Part shown: piece after piece, positions 31,201-40,497 of the stretch
Position numbering within the stretch: position 1 is the first letter of the stretch
Layout of the letters: each line of letters starts with the position of its first letter
Program-made: the position numbers and the translations under genes
The notes under the pieces: model-generated
What the model was told of the DNA's origin: nothing
Database searches by the model: none
The model's input: the letters and a program-made list of their open reading frames with translations, nothing else
Source: Chondrus crispus
Lineage: Eukaryota; Rhodophyta; Florideophyceae; Gigartinales; Gigartinaceae
Direction of reading: 5' to 3'
Assembly: GCF_000350225.1 (NCBI RefSeq)
Contig: NW_005179331.1
Location: 1-63,069, forward strand
DNA length: 63,069 bases

Positions 31201-32259
31201 AGCTTGTTGGTGTCCGGCTGTGGTGTGTTCTGCCAATATGTCATTCATGCTGCTGTGGAGCTTATTCTGACATATAAGCGGAACCATTCCACTGGTAAAC
31301 TGCCTGTAATTCTTGAAGGAGATGTGAATGCTCCTGGATTGCAGGGCAGTCCTGATGACCTTAGTGACACGTGCCGGTGAGAAACGTTGGCCGTTGTTGG
31401 CGAATAAGAATGTCCAATGGGTTCTCATGGCTTCGTCACCATGGAGAGCTCTGACCATTTCGCATTCCAAGGGGCGAATGACCGACAAGTATGAGATCAT
31501 TCGGAACGAAGTTTGCCTGTCGGGAAATCGGTACACCGCGCAGTTGTAACCGAGCGCGGCCCTTGACTTGCAGTAGCCAGGGTTGAACAAAATTTCGGAG
31601 TGATGGCCGATGAAGATGTTCCGGATGTTGTTCTCCCCATTTTGTAGCTTATAAGTGCATATCTCGGTTGCTCGACCGGGAGATCCAGAAGAAAAATGCA
31701 TCATAGCAAGTAGGGAGTCTTGGATGATTTGGCAATGAGCGAGAAACTGCAAGACTCCTGTTTTCGTCATTCGAACACGAGCGACTTGAATTTCTCGGTC
31801 TTGGCCAGAGGAAGCAGTAGAGGTAGGGGATGGGCCGAGACCGGATGCCTCATCTTGTGTAGGAACCCTGCGCGGAAAGGAACATGTGGGGTGGACGCAA
31901 GGTGTGCGATGGAGGTAATCGGACGATGGATTCATTAGAGCATGGAGGAGATGGGCAACGTTGGCCTGCACCCAGGAAGCGTGGTGAGTGAGGGAGGAGA
32001 GAAAGGAAAAGCCAGGAGCGCGGTTCGTGGGGTCGTCACGCAGAGATAAAACGAGTCGTTGGAAAACAGGAAGAAGCTCGGCGCCCAGAAGACAGTGTTC
32101 GTAGAAGAACTTGTCAAAAGTCTTGTGTTGGTTTGTGATGATCGTCCCCAAAAGAGGCATGGAGAGGTGGTGAGATTTGATGATTCCACAAGGGTGTTGC
32201 TTGTGAATGGCACAGACGGCGAAAGAGATTGGACCTTCCTCATGTTTTATGATTCGCAT
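28237..32259 (-). CDS. Tyrosine-recombinase-like domain fused to RecQ-type DNA helicase
   Basis: Open frame of 1344 codons from 32271 (TTG); the first ATG is at 32259. The frame is open further upstream to about 32365, so an upstream exon is possible. Residues about 190-370 resemble a tyrosine recombinase catalytic domain: GSPGRATEICTYKL (arginine 1), FKNYRQF (second arginine, usual histidine replaced by lysine), then AEHTTAGHQQAAHT and HKHYGR (histidine, tyrosine). The helicase follows: LMPTASGKS (Walker A, ~539), VVIDEAHLTAMW (DEAH, ~634), LLSATVPP, SAFGTGIDVPDVRATVHLGA and QESGRSGRDG (motif VI, ~868), then a RecQ-type Cys cluster ending WCGVC. A Gln/Ser-rich linker and a C-terminal Cys/His-rich region (CLLCHIS.. 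CYACF.. CYDCRLSHC) complete it. Similar recombinase-like plus RecQ proteins occur in mushrooms by my recollection. Host gene or transposon gene is unresolved. Confidence 0.75.
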   Translation of the reverse strand: MRIIKHEEGPISFAVCAIHKQHPCGIIKSHHLSMPLLGTIITNQHKTFDKFFYEHCLLGAELLPVFQRLVLSLRDDPTNRAPGFSFLSSLTHHASWVQANVAHLLHALMNPSSDYLHRTPCVHPTCSFPRRVPTQDEASGLGPSPTSTASSGQDREIQVARVRMTKTGVLQFLAHCQIIQDSLLAMMHFSSGSPGRATEICTYKLQNGENNIRNIFIGHHSEILFNPGYCKSRAALGYNCAVYRFPDRQTSFRMISYLSVIRPLECEMVRALHGDEAMRTHWTFLFANNGQRFSPARVTKVIRTALQSRSIHISFKNYRQFTSGMVPLICQNKLHSSMNDILAEHTTAGHQQAAHTSSFAHKHYGRTTWLMPDCPAATLTKHRQFSHEWHRHLKLPSFYSDRASSQPLPLQHSQQLQSRVTSLSQHEPQPVFQVHQPKPLLHALNGSTANELQQLQPNPSALKFPNSFSVGSHSNHSIRLDNPPNHILPPLFRPLLSALKKATRSKSAEFMSQTQFAVTATVSASQNNSLVLMPTASGKSMAVLLPAFMEKNIKSTIVVVPLKALVSEYMRRATNFALLASHCVNGQGSLEFADLYIFTAEQLSRPSFKELVVRLMDTNRLARVVIDEAHLTAMWQHFRPELKFLRRSLSIIPKSVPRVLLSATVPPCERRIILERHGINTAFLFSMPSQRRNLEFVVHTFSDDSDPGLNTRTPEGSFATAQEVMKMNAVSFLHQHFLDCTNAPKPLPKIYRIIAFALTRQETTSFHKALTAAYAQGSVAHSNQRIAVEPLIYHAGLTKEAREKAHNDWTANEELYDIITTKDLVPSTLFRIMVCTSAFGTGIDVPDVRATVHLGAARSLVDFAQESGRSGRDGHHAFVFVLNSTQYNKSFETSLPKKGNIDENDLAVTNRNEMMNWVLNTTDCRKDALYTAMDGQVSGVCRFDKHAVWCGVCRSMFPSQPTNAPHTPQSSQFHTQNTSRPWGANSQSQSQQHLLPTTPSQSQLPPPHQDQNQNHLEPQRQNQIGATTSTQHNFDEMLLLLEQSAPTNPPPAPPVRRILSFSPQQSSERLLPSASPSMQQAPFPVRPRSLPTASPSLKQVLSGKRPASLPPSGRNSFKSLRTSPSMARQTQPNVLTNPFPSPSPPLSLPFSHFQAIDTESTVQLVTQFLFLTKTTCLLCHISPRRSGTEHPQNDCPFMERSCYACFSTTHFVPSCPVPRKVPLKCYDCRLSHCLGQPLHPTFGQYGRCDLRPMISLAWNLWRMKSFQQQIAENLFPSEILCRFNSVLRDRPARVTEKDLAVIFSDASIESADENNDDMPLTIWLPLAWAIHQGLLQLDCQ

Positions 32260-32365
32260 GATGACATCCAAAGTTTTTCGTATGAATGTAGCGGCAGTGT
32301 TGGCATCTTGATCGACGGTTGCGATGATAGCAGCAGCTGCACTACGAAGTAAATCTGGCCCGTAA

Positions 32366-32871
32366 CGTTACGATTAATTTAATTTTTGATTTGGCCGTAC
32401 CAATGATAGTCAAGACATTTTTTGAGCAAAATTTTTGATACTGATTTTGCACCGAATTCCCTGCAAGCCGTAATCTATTGGTACTCTTCCAATACCTTGC
32501 CGTCACTGGGCCAGCTGAAAAAAATCGCAGATTTACAATTGGACATGGCAGTGCCTCATTGTAATATTTGGCGGTACTGCCATACGTGCTGGGCTGATCC
32601 ATCTCAAAAACATCCCAGATTAACCACTGGGCTTGGCCATGCAGTAGTTTATTGCGTTTTGGTCCTGCCAAACAGACTGGAATGATCCAACGTTTGTTTC
32701 TGGTCGGCGATGTGCACACGTAGGATCGGGTCAATGCACCGCACCCGTGGTACCAGTTGTCATATAGGATGGGAGCAGTGTGAATTGCGAGCAAGAATCA
32801 GTAGTCGGTTTACCACTATGTTAGCTCCCTATCTACATACGCTACGCAGCGCAATATACAGTCTCCTTGCG
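32366..32871. other. No gene recognised
   Basis: Upstream flank of the helicase gene. One 150-codon minus-strand frame (32794-32342) overlaps the gene's upstream end but shows no known domain. It is probably spurious, though the region may hold the gene's promoter or first exon. Confidence 0.4.
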
Positions 32872-33453
32872 GCTTCAAGCTCCGACGACCAACTGTTGTG
32901 GGGACAAGCGCATTTGTAAACTGAAGTAGGTTAGATACTGCGTGCAGCAGGCATGTCCGGCCGGACTGATTCGCGAAGCGTTAACGACAACTTATAATCC
33001 ATCCAACACTTTCACGCAACAACAACTGCCTAACTTCCGGCGCCGATGCCATGTGACACTTCCAATCATGACGGAGTTCAGTTTACCATGACTTCAAGTT
33101 CCGATGACCAACTGTTGTGGGGACAAGCGCAGATGTAAACTGAGGTAGGTAAGATACTGTGTGCAGCACGCCTGTCCGGCCGGACTGATTCGCGAAGCGT
33201 TAACGACAACTTATAATCCATCCAACACTTTCACGCAACAACAACTGCCCAACTTCCGGCGCCGATGCCATGTGACACTTCCGATCATGACGGAGTTCAG
33301 TTTACCATGACTTCAAGTTCCGATGACCAACTGTTGTGGGGACAAGCGCAGATGTAAACTGAAGTAGGTAAGATACTGTGTGCAGCACGTCTGTCCGGCC
33401 GGACTGATTCGCGAAGCGTCAACGACAACTTACAATCCATCCAACACTTTCAC
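32872..33453 (+). repeat. 219-bp tandem repeat, ~2.7 copies
   Basis: Copies start at 32872, 33091 and 33310 (CTTCAAGYTCCGAYGACCAAC..) and share TGTCCGGCCGGACTGATTCG and AATCCATCCAACACTTTCAC. The last copy stops at the CACTTTCAC motif. Differences between units are few. It lies between the helicase gene and the CACTA-like transposase. Confidence 0.9.
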
Positions 33454-33992
33454 AAAACAAACACGGTTTTAATTCCGTCACGTTCGCACGCAGACAATGG
33501 CGATCTCATCACAAAAGTTTGAAGATGGTCAGATAGTGCGGACATACGCAGACAAAAATGCAACGCACGTGCGTGCATATCAACCTACTTTCAGCGCGTT
33601 TCCTATCACGACGACATCGACATCGATCAACTGTAGATCGACCGTTCGCAGCCCCATCCACCAGCAATAGCAGTGGCGATCTCTCGCTATCCTGATCACC
33701 CATACACCACAAGCGGGCCCGCCGTGACCCTATGGCATCGATCTTGCGCCCTCATACGCGAAACAACTGCGTGGTTGTTTGTGTCCAAAAATACCTTCGG
33801 TCAGCAGTAGATTGGCCAAAGAAGAGGGAGGTGTCCAACTCTTGACGGGATCGGCGAGACGTGTAACCAGAAGTCCGCCCAATTTCAATTCAGATGGGTT
33901 GGGTGCTGAAATCTGATAATTTTCCAGTAGAAAACGCCACTCCGCGAATAATCAGGTTTTCCAGCGTCTGAAACACCAGGTCCCTATCCCCT
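33454..33992. other. No gene recognised
   Basis: Between the 219-bp array and the stop of the transposase. It may include one end of the CACTA-like element, but I could not match terminal inverted repeats by eye. Confidence 0.4.
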
Positions 33993-36263
33993 TCATGCCA
34001 TTCTTGCAGGGTAACCTTTTCTCCTCGTCTGAAAGTAGAATGCCCCGCCACCCAAAACATTGGCAGAGTGTTTGATGGAGTTGTCCCTCGATACGTGACA
34101 GGAGTTGGCTGAGCAGGCGTGGTACAGCGCCACGCGACGGACGCCATCAGTGACACAGAGCACCTGTATAGACTCTGAGTTCAGTTCCGCGGATATCCTC
34201 AGAGTTTTACGATCATCCACTCTGCATCTTACGACAGCCGCGTGAGGACTCTCGTCCTCTCTCTGCAAGACCCCAACAACAGCGAACAGGTTCAATGACG
34301 ATCCGACCGTCCCATTTGCATGCAAAAGCAATCCCTTCGTCCCTCCGCGCGGTAACATAACCTGGACGACACATCCCGGCTCAATCGTGTCATGCGAGTA
34401 CGTCCGTGGGGAGGCACTCAAGTAGCTTCTGCGAACGCGCCGAGCAGACGAGAACAACTTGACTTCCGACTTCTTTGACGTATCAAATTCTGGACGGAGA
34501 TTTTCCAGGATGTTTGTAGCCCGTGACAAAAGCTGCGACAAAAGCTCAGATGAATCTATCGTTTCTGTTTCTGATATGCAACAGCTGGACAGCTCATTGA
34601 CATACTTTTCACAATTCCCCTCCCATCGTACGGAATCTCCCGTCCAAGCGGGGTTGACCTTCCCATTCGACCGCATCTCGTCCATCAACGGTTTGACAAA
34701 TAAATCAGATATACTAACATCTGTGTCCTTCAGGAATCCCTTCAATTCATCCGAAGCCTGTGACAACTCGTTGCAAGCTTCGCCGAGAAGCAAGCGTCGA
34801 AGGCCTCTCCTGCATTCCATCTTCAGTCCGGCATCCGAAGTTTGTGTCATAGTGCTGGACAGCAACGCCAACCGCCCTTGCCAATCATTCCCCAAACAAT
34901 GACCCACGGCCGCCAAATGTCCTTTTTGGTGATTACCCCGGACTTTGCACCTCTTCAAAGGTTGATGAGCATTCTCGAACACCAGTTCCATAAAGTGACG
35001 TACATGCCCGAAGGCAGGAATTGTGTGGTTGTACAACTCGATTAACCTGTGCAGGTTCGGCTTGTCCAAGCTGGGGCGACCTTTACCCACTCCTTGGCAA
35101 TAATTTGCGCAAAACTTGTCTGCCTCAGTCACATACTTCTCAGCCCTTTCGAGCAAGTCTGCATGGTATTGAGCTCCATTATCACTTGTCACATACAAAT
35201 AATCTGAGACACCATCCGCCTCTTCCGATGGCCACCAGTACGTCAACGCAATCAATTCCTGCAATTGCGTCAATAGATCCGACACAACAGTGGTTTCTTC
35301 ACTCTGGATTCCCGGGAACAGTTGGTAGAAAACCGGAACGCACACGAGAAGGGCACAGAACACACCTGACCGAGTCATGGAATTGAGTTCATTCTTGGAA
35401 CTAAGAACTGATGATTGCCTCTTCAACCCATTGTCTCGGAGGGCTCCGCATATTGCCATGTCAGCTTTTGCCCTGAACGCGGCCGCGTTTCCTTGTCGGT
35501 TAATCACGTGGAAGCCTACCTCGATAACGTTCTTTGCGAGACCGGCCAGCAAATGGTCAGGCGCGACGACGTTGCAGCGATATGCCTCAAAACGTCCTGA
35601 CACCACACGCTTTCCATCGCTTGTTAACGGTATGTCAACGCGTACGCGCTCAAGTTCCCTTTGCAATGCAAAAAGAGGAGAACTTTCGTCACTAACCTTG
35701 TTGCTGTCTTTCATACCAAGCCGGTTTGTGTCTCGACTGTCAATTTCGCTGTTGCGAAGAGCTTCATGGCGTTCCATGCACCTCAAGGACGCCGTGCGGT
35801 GTGCATGGACTTTTGTCGTATAGCTGTATCCGCTCTCACCGACGCCGGTGTTCTTCCGAAATGTACAAAGAGTGCAGGGCGTATTTGCTGTATGTCCCAT
35901 AACATCCAATGTTTCAGCGGCCGCTGGATAGTCAACCACAAAACCCACCACGTCGACAAAGATTCTTACTCTCTCGCCGGTAGGCGTGTGTGCTTCCACG
36001 CCTTCTGTTGTACACTTAACCAAGTCTGGAATGATTGAGAGCAGTATATTGTTCGTTGATACACCTGGAGGAGTTAATCCAATGATTCTGACAGACGATC
36101 CCGTGTTACGACTTCGCAGTGGTAGTCCAAGCGGGATCATGTAGCATCCACGTGCTGAACCCTGCAGATACAATGAAGAGAATGGGGAAAAGTCATCGCA
36201 GTATAGGAGAGCGCGATAGACCACGAACTTTGTTCCATCCATTAAGCGGCCGCTGTTTTGCAT
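33993..36263 (-). CDS. CACTA/Tnp2-like transposase, catalytic part
   Basis: 756-codon frame. Its first 140 residues follow the Tnp2-type (CMC superfamily) catalytic pattern: LLYCDDFSPFSS (first acidic site), GCYMIPLGLPLRSRN, VRIIGLTPPG, then VDVVGFVVDYPAAAETLDV and GHTANTPCTLCTF (second acidic site plus the family's C-x2-C). A later FMELVFENAHQPLKR is a candidate for the final acidic residue. The C-terminal ~150 residues are less conserved. The frame is open upstream only a short way beyond 36263. The N-terminal half of the enzyme is probably the adjacent frame 36468-37961, so a splice or frame change lies between. Ends in TGA. Expected role: cut-and-paste transposition. Confidence 0.6.
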   Translation of the reverse strand: MQNSGRLMDGTKFVVYRALLYCDDFSPFSSLYLQGSARGCYMIPLGLPLRSRNTGSSVRIIGLTPPGVSTNNILLSIIPDLVKCTTEGVEAHTPTGERVRIFVDVVGFVVDYPAAAETLDVMGHTANTPCTLCTFRKNTGVGESGYSYTTKVHAHRTASLRCMERHEALRNSEIDSRDTNRLGMKDSNKVSDESSPLFALQRELERVRVDIPLTSDGKRVVSGRFEAYRCNVVAPDHLLAGLAKNVIEVGFHVINRQGNAAAFRAKADMAICGALRDNGLKRQSSVLSSKNELNSMTRSGVFCALLVCVPVFYQLFPGIQSEETTVVSDLLTQLQELIALTYWWPSEEADGVSDYLYVTSDNGAQYHADLLERAEKYVTEADKFCANYCQGVGKGRPSLDKPNLHRLIELYNHTIPAFGHVRHFMELVFENAHQPLKRCKVRGNHQKGHLAAVGHCLGNDWQGRLALLSSTMTQTSDAGLKMECRRGLRRLLLGEACNELSQASDELKGFLKDTDVSISDLFVKPLMDEMRSNGKVNPAWTGDSVRWEGNCEKYVNELSSCCISETETIDSSELLSQLLSRATNILENLRPEFDTSKKSEVKLFSSARRVRRSYLSASPRTYSHDTIEPGCVVQVMLPRGGTKGLLLHANGTVGSSLNLFAVVGVLQREDESPHAAVVRCRVDDRKTLRISAELNSESIQVLCVTDGVRRVALYHACSANSCHVSRDNSIKHSANVLGGGAFYFQTRRKGYPARMA

Positions 36264-36467
36264 TCTTCTGTCAATGTTGCGGGTGCGTCCCTATATTTTG
36301 GGCTCTTGGAAGAGGAAAGGCAGCCCTTTCAAATGTTGAGTACCGAGCAGACGAAAGGGTTTGTCTGGAGTTCCATCGCCACCATCATTGAAACGCTGAC
36401 CGGCCCCGTTTGTACTCATGTTTTGAAACCAAAACAAAGTGTCTGAGGTGAGACCTTCCTTGTGTTT

Positions 36468-37961
36468 TCAAAACCTAGAAACCAGCATACACATTCTCGA
36501 CGTTGCCACTGCTTCACTTTCTGTAGGTCGAAGGAGGGTACAAATATCCCCAGGCAACACCTTCTTCGAAGAACGAGCCCTTGCTTCAAAATCTATCCTT
36601 CCATCTCTACGCCTCACAGATCTATTATACTTTTCCAATGGCGGTGCTGTACAAAACTGCCTGGCCAGGCAATTCTCCACGCCACGGAGAACCTTCATCG
36701 CCATGTTGGCGCTTCTTGTAACATTTCCCTCACTTCCCACGCACCACACGGCTGAAATCATACACTTCATTACAAAGTTATTCTCTGCGTTCTCACGAAC
36801 ACGATAGCCCAGATTGCGCACGTCAAGTGACAAACGTGATGGAAGCAGTTCTGACAGTTCCAGTCGAATCACAGCACCCGGGAACGCCTGCACAGTACAT
36901 GAACCATTGTGGACGTAAAGTGCTCTCGTAGCTTCCGATATTATCTGCCGCTCTGCAACCAGCTTTGAGCTTTCTATGCATTCTGCGTCCGCCACACCAC
37001 CATGCCATCGACTGGATTTCGGATACATTGAGTTGAAGAACGGAGCCATCATGATGTCCATTTTCGCCCATTCACTTGGTGGAACGATACGAACAGGAGT
37101 TTTAGACCCGTTCGAATATTGCGATGCGGTCTCCTCGTTACCCCCCAAATTTTCAGCCAATGACGTTCGGTTGAATGCCTTCTTCTTTCGTCGGACGACA
37201 AAGTACTTGAGGTCACTCTTGGGAAAAAGATACTTCAAAGCATGCGGAAAGAGAGTCCTCTGTACGGTGGAATAAGATGGGAACTTAATAGAAGGAGAAA
37301 CCCAAGACAGTATATCTCTCAGGAGGTTATACTGTTTGACCGTATAGCGGACGCTACCGCAAACTATTACGAAGCCCAAAAGGTTGTACCATGGTTCGAA
37401 AAGCTTCCGAAACGATAGAAATATTCGCAAAACTTTCTGGCTGTCCAGCCTGATTCCCATTTCGGGATCGTCACTTGATAAACTCGGAAGGCACTCCATC
37501 CCCTCACAGCTCTCTTGATAAATACTTGGAATAATGATATTGTCATTTCCCACTAAAACACCGTTTGGATCGCTCTCGGGAGCGAAGTGTTTCGAGTCGC
37601 CAAGTTCGGGGAAGTGGCCTTCATCATAGTCGACAAGATCTATTCCTTCTTCGACGACAACCGTTTCTCGATGTTCCGAGCCCTTTATCTTCGATCTAGT
37701 ACCTTGATCTCCAGTCTGATTGTTCGACGAAGCGTGCCCATTCAACATTCCCAAAATATCAGCCGCTTCGCCAGTTTCTGGAAGCTCGGGAGCTGGGGTT
37801 TCTTCTGCTTCCATAAGTGCGGCCGCATCTGCATCCCCATCGAGATCGCATCCTGGTCGTGTATGAACGCCATGGAACGGGGCTGCCAGGTCTGGCAAGT
37901 TAGGGACGTTGTCCATCCAAGTAGTGCCCATCGTACGACGTCTCTTTCTTCGACCTGACAT
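36468..37961 (-). CDS. Probable N-terminal half of the CACTA-like transposase
   Basis: 497 codons from an ATG at 37961. A basic start (GRRKRRR), an acidic disordered region to about residue 170, then a folded region with YTVKQYNLLRDILSWVSPS and FPSYSTVQRTLFPHALKYLF. That pattern resembles the segment preceding the catalytic core in Tnp2-like transposases. It ends in TGA 205 bases before the catalytic frame on the same strand. Alternatives are a separate accessory protein of the element or an unrelated gene. No zinc knuckle or other known domain is recognised. Confidence 0.45.
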   Translation of the reverse strand: MSGRRKRRRTMGTTWMDNVPNLPDLAAPFHGVHTRPGCDLDGDADAAALMEAEETPAPELPETGEAADILGMLNGHASSNNQTGDQGTRSKIKGSEHRETVVVEEGIDLVDYDEGHFPELGDSKHFAPESDPNGVLVGNDNIIIPSIYQESCEGMECLPSLSSDDPEMGIRLDSQKVLRIFLSFRKLFEPWYNLLGFVIVCGSVRYTVKQYNLLRDILSWVSPSIKFPSYSTVQRTLFPHALKYLFPKSDLKYFVVRRKKKAFNRTSLAENLGGNEETASQYSNGSKTPVRIVPPSEWAKMDIMMAPFFNSMYPKSSRWHGGVADAECIESSKLVAERQIISEATRALYVHNGSCTVQAFPGAVIRLELSELLPSRLSLDVRNLGYRVRENAENNFVMKCMISAVWCVGSEGNVTRSANMAMKVLRGVENCLARQFCTAPPLEKYNRSVRRRDGRIDFEARARSSKKVLPGDICTLLRPTESEAVATSRMCMLVSRF

Positions 37962-38811
37962 ATGAGGAACGGTGGTGCTGTCGTCCGATATTTTTGTGTG
38001 GATTATGGTGTTGGAAGAAGTGAGAGTGTAGGATGTTGTTGAAGGAACAATGCGCAGGGGTCGCCAGGCCTGGCGGTTTGGATTTTGCCCACCAAATAAC
38101 TACATTACAAGTGGCGGTCTGCTAGTGTCTATCCGACCGTGAGGACAAAATTTGAGGACAAAGGGATTTTTCTTCGAACTCCTTGCTTGTTTTTTAGTTC
38201 TGATTTGACTACTGGGTACTCCACATAGCCCTTGACACAATCAGCATAAATCGTTTGTTGTGGAGACAAGTTCCATCTCTAAAAGCGAAGCAGAACCTGG
38301 AAATCTTCACTGTAAGCAGTTTTTCTTTGTAGTACGAAATTGAAAATGGCTTCTTCGTGATTTACAAGGTATTTCATTGACAACTCCCGCCGTTCAAGTG
38401 CGATATGGCGGTCTTGAAATATTCTTTCAGAAGAATTCGTGTCGGCTAAATGATGAAAAATTAATAAATTTGTCGGATCTGTTGAGGTATGATAAGCTTG
38501 GTCGGTCGGATACACACTACAGTACAGGGTATTAACTCTGCCTTTCTCTGTCCACCGTTGTTTACTCCGGTATCCCCCAACCTCCTCTTTCTTTCCCCTC
38601 ACTAATCCACCATGACCACTGCGCTCGCATCTCCTCCCGTCCTTCTCTGCTTCTGTCTTTCTCTGCGCCCTGTCACGCAAGCTACGCCCTCGCTGTCGCA
38701 CCGGCCGCACCCCTCGCATGGGGCCCTGGAAGGCGGGTGAGAAAGACGAGGCCATCCGCTAGCAGCAAGAAATTTTGGCCTGCCGCCGCGACCCCAAGCG
38801 CAACAGGATTA
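37962..38811. other. No gene recognised
   Basis: Probable 5' flank of the transposase and junction with the gene-fragment mosaic. A minus-strand frame at 38755-38279 is Arg-rich with no domain. Repeated GAGGACAAA occurs near 38142 and 38153. No inverted repeat ends were identified. Confidence 0.35.
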
Positions 38812-39804
38812 TTGCCACAAGAACATTGACTCCCTTTCTGAGGCGCGCCTTTTCCCTGTGATTCTCTCTCCGTCTCGTACGCATCCAACAAAAATCCAAT
38901 GCCATGGCCAAAACACTCTCTCCTCGACTTCTTCAACTTGGTCCGCAAGCTCGCGCGTTGGCACGATAATGACGCCCAAGGAACCCTTTTCTCGTGTCAC
39001 TCGCCGAGACCTATTCAACAAGTAATGAGCTATGAGGGGCAAATATGCAAGCGTTTTCCCAGATCCAGTCGCACTGCGGACGAGCACATCGATCGAGTTT
39101 TGGCCATTACCAAGGTTTAACATTGCCTTGAGCACTTTCTCCTGAATGAGGGTTGGGAATTCAAGCTGCATGTGATTGGTGAGGTGCCGCGCCACGGACG
39201 GATACAGCCCTGTTTCCTCAAATGAACTGATACCAAACATGTCATCCTCTTTACTGGTTTTCGTCGCGCCGCTCGGGTCAGTCGGAGCTGTGCCACTCGT
39301 TTGGCTTTCTTTTCCTCCAGAGATGCGAATAGGGTCTCTTCCGAGAATGTCAAGTGTTGCGTTCACTGTTTCAGGCCTCTGGTCCGGTTTACCCGCAACA
39401 GGCGCTGTATCCTTGAAGTGGACCTTTGACTTCGTCGGCAGTTCCCTTTCTTTCTTCTGCTTTTCATCGGAATCGCTCCCTCCGACAGTGACTAAATTTG
39501 GAAGCTTGGCTACACTATCAGAAGAGCTCGGTCTGACCTTGCCGGGTGCGTTGGCTGCCTTTGCTTTCGCAGGCGTGGCGCTGCCCACGGCATTCGCAAG
39601 ATTTTCCTTGTCTATTCCGCTCGAAAATTCATCTGCCTGAAGCCTGAACGGCGTTGACTTTGGCTGCGAGCGGTTAGACGGGCGTTGCCTCTTCTGAGCG
39701 TGCACTCGCTGGATGACTTGCTCTCGACGTCGCTTCTGCCAACTCCCCTTCGCTTTTCCTTTGTTGTTGTCGTTCCGTGCGAGTTTCACCCTGTCTTTCC
39801 ACAT
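38812..39804 (-). pseudogene. DDX31/Dbp7-type DEAD-box RNA helicase, 5' fragment
   Basis: ATG at 39804. A ~185-residue basic/acidic N-terminal extension leads into SFEETGLYPSVARHLTNHM and FPTLIQEKVLKAML (Q motif), then RSATGSGKTLAYLPLIAHYL (Walker A) and VIIVPTRELADQVEE (motif Ia). The sequence then drifts: a one-base frame change at GGGAAAA near 38855 is needed to read ARLRKGVNVLVA, after which homology stops. Motifs DEAD through VI, about two thirds of the enzyme, are missing. DDX31/Dbp7 acts in 60S ribosome assembly in the nucleolus. The gene is divergent from RPB6 with 178 bp between the ATGs, apparently a native bidirectional promoter carried along with both fragments. Confidence 0.75.
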
Positions 39805-39982
39805 TCGTCATCATCGCTACTTTCACTGTTACAGAGCTGACGGCGGACGTGGAATCGCCAGCGAGACTGAAGCAACGCTGCGACTCGCGAGCGTCGTTTC
39901 CGTGCGCTCTCACAGGTGTTTTTCCAACTGAGCTCTTCGTTGAGCAATTCTACGAGTTGCAACAACTAACGCACAGGAAAAA

Positions 39983-40480
39983 TGGCAGACGACGACGGTG
40001 ATGGAGGGTAAGTCAGCTACAATGTTTTCACAGCATGAAAAACCGGGGCGCACACATGCGCAAATCGTCCCATCACCCACTGACTCAACCTTTCGCCGAC
40101 CTCAGAATGCAGGACTATTGCGACGAGGTGAATGACATGCCCGAGGGAATTGATGGCATCGACGCGATGGATGAGCCCGACTTTGGTGACGAGGAGGACC
40201 CGAATGAGGAGGAAGAGAAGGAGCGGGTAACAACGCGCACGCTGACCAAGTACGAACGAGGTACGTGCCATTTTACAGCTCTACACAGCGAGCTTGTCCC
40301 GATATAGTAGCAGCCTTTGCTAACACGTGTGAGACTGAGATGCTGCGTGCACTCTGGTTTTCTGCGATAGCGAGAATATTGGGGACTAGAGCATTGCAAC
40401 TGAGCATGGGGGCGCCGCCCATGGTGGAGATTCAACCCGGTGAGAGGGACCCGCTCGTGATTGCCAAACGCGAGCTGCAG
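39983..40480 (+). pseudogene. RPB6: RNA polymerase subunit RPB6 (RPABC2), 3'-truncated, with two introns
   Basis: Exon 1 39983-40008 (MADDDGDGG), intron 40009-40105 (GTAAGT..CTCAG), exon 2 40106-40260 with the acidic linker and TLTKYER, intron 40261-40370 (GTACGT..GATAG), exon 3 from 40371. The joined reading gives the conserved core ..[15 protein letters not shown] and [23 protein letters not shown]6 is a shared ~130-150-residue subunit of nuclear RNA polymerases I-III. The sequence ends abruptly after RELQ (40480); the essential C-terminal IPFxIRRYLPDG-type segment is absent. It joins an N-myristoyltransferase fragment at a repeated GCTGCAG (40474-40480 and 40491-40497). Retained introns show DNA-level duplication, not retrocopying. 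Confidence 0.85.
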
Positions 40481-40497
40481 GGTTCTCTCGGCTGCAG

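Noticed and set aside
32342..32794. 150-codon minus-strand frame upstream of the RecQ gene
   Set aside because: No recognisable domain, and it overlaps the upstream extension of the helicase frame in another phase.
38279..38755. 158-codon Arg-rich minus-strand frame downstream of the DDX31 fragment
   Set aside because: It does not continue the helicase (no DEAD, SAT or motif VI) and has no domain; taken as chance.
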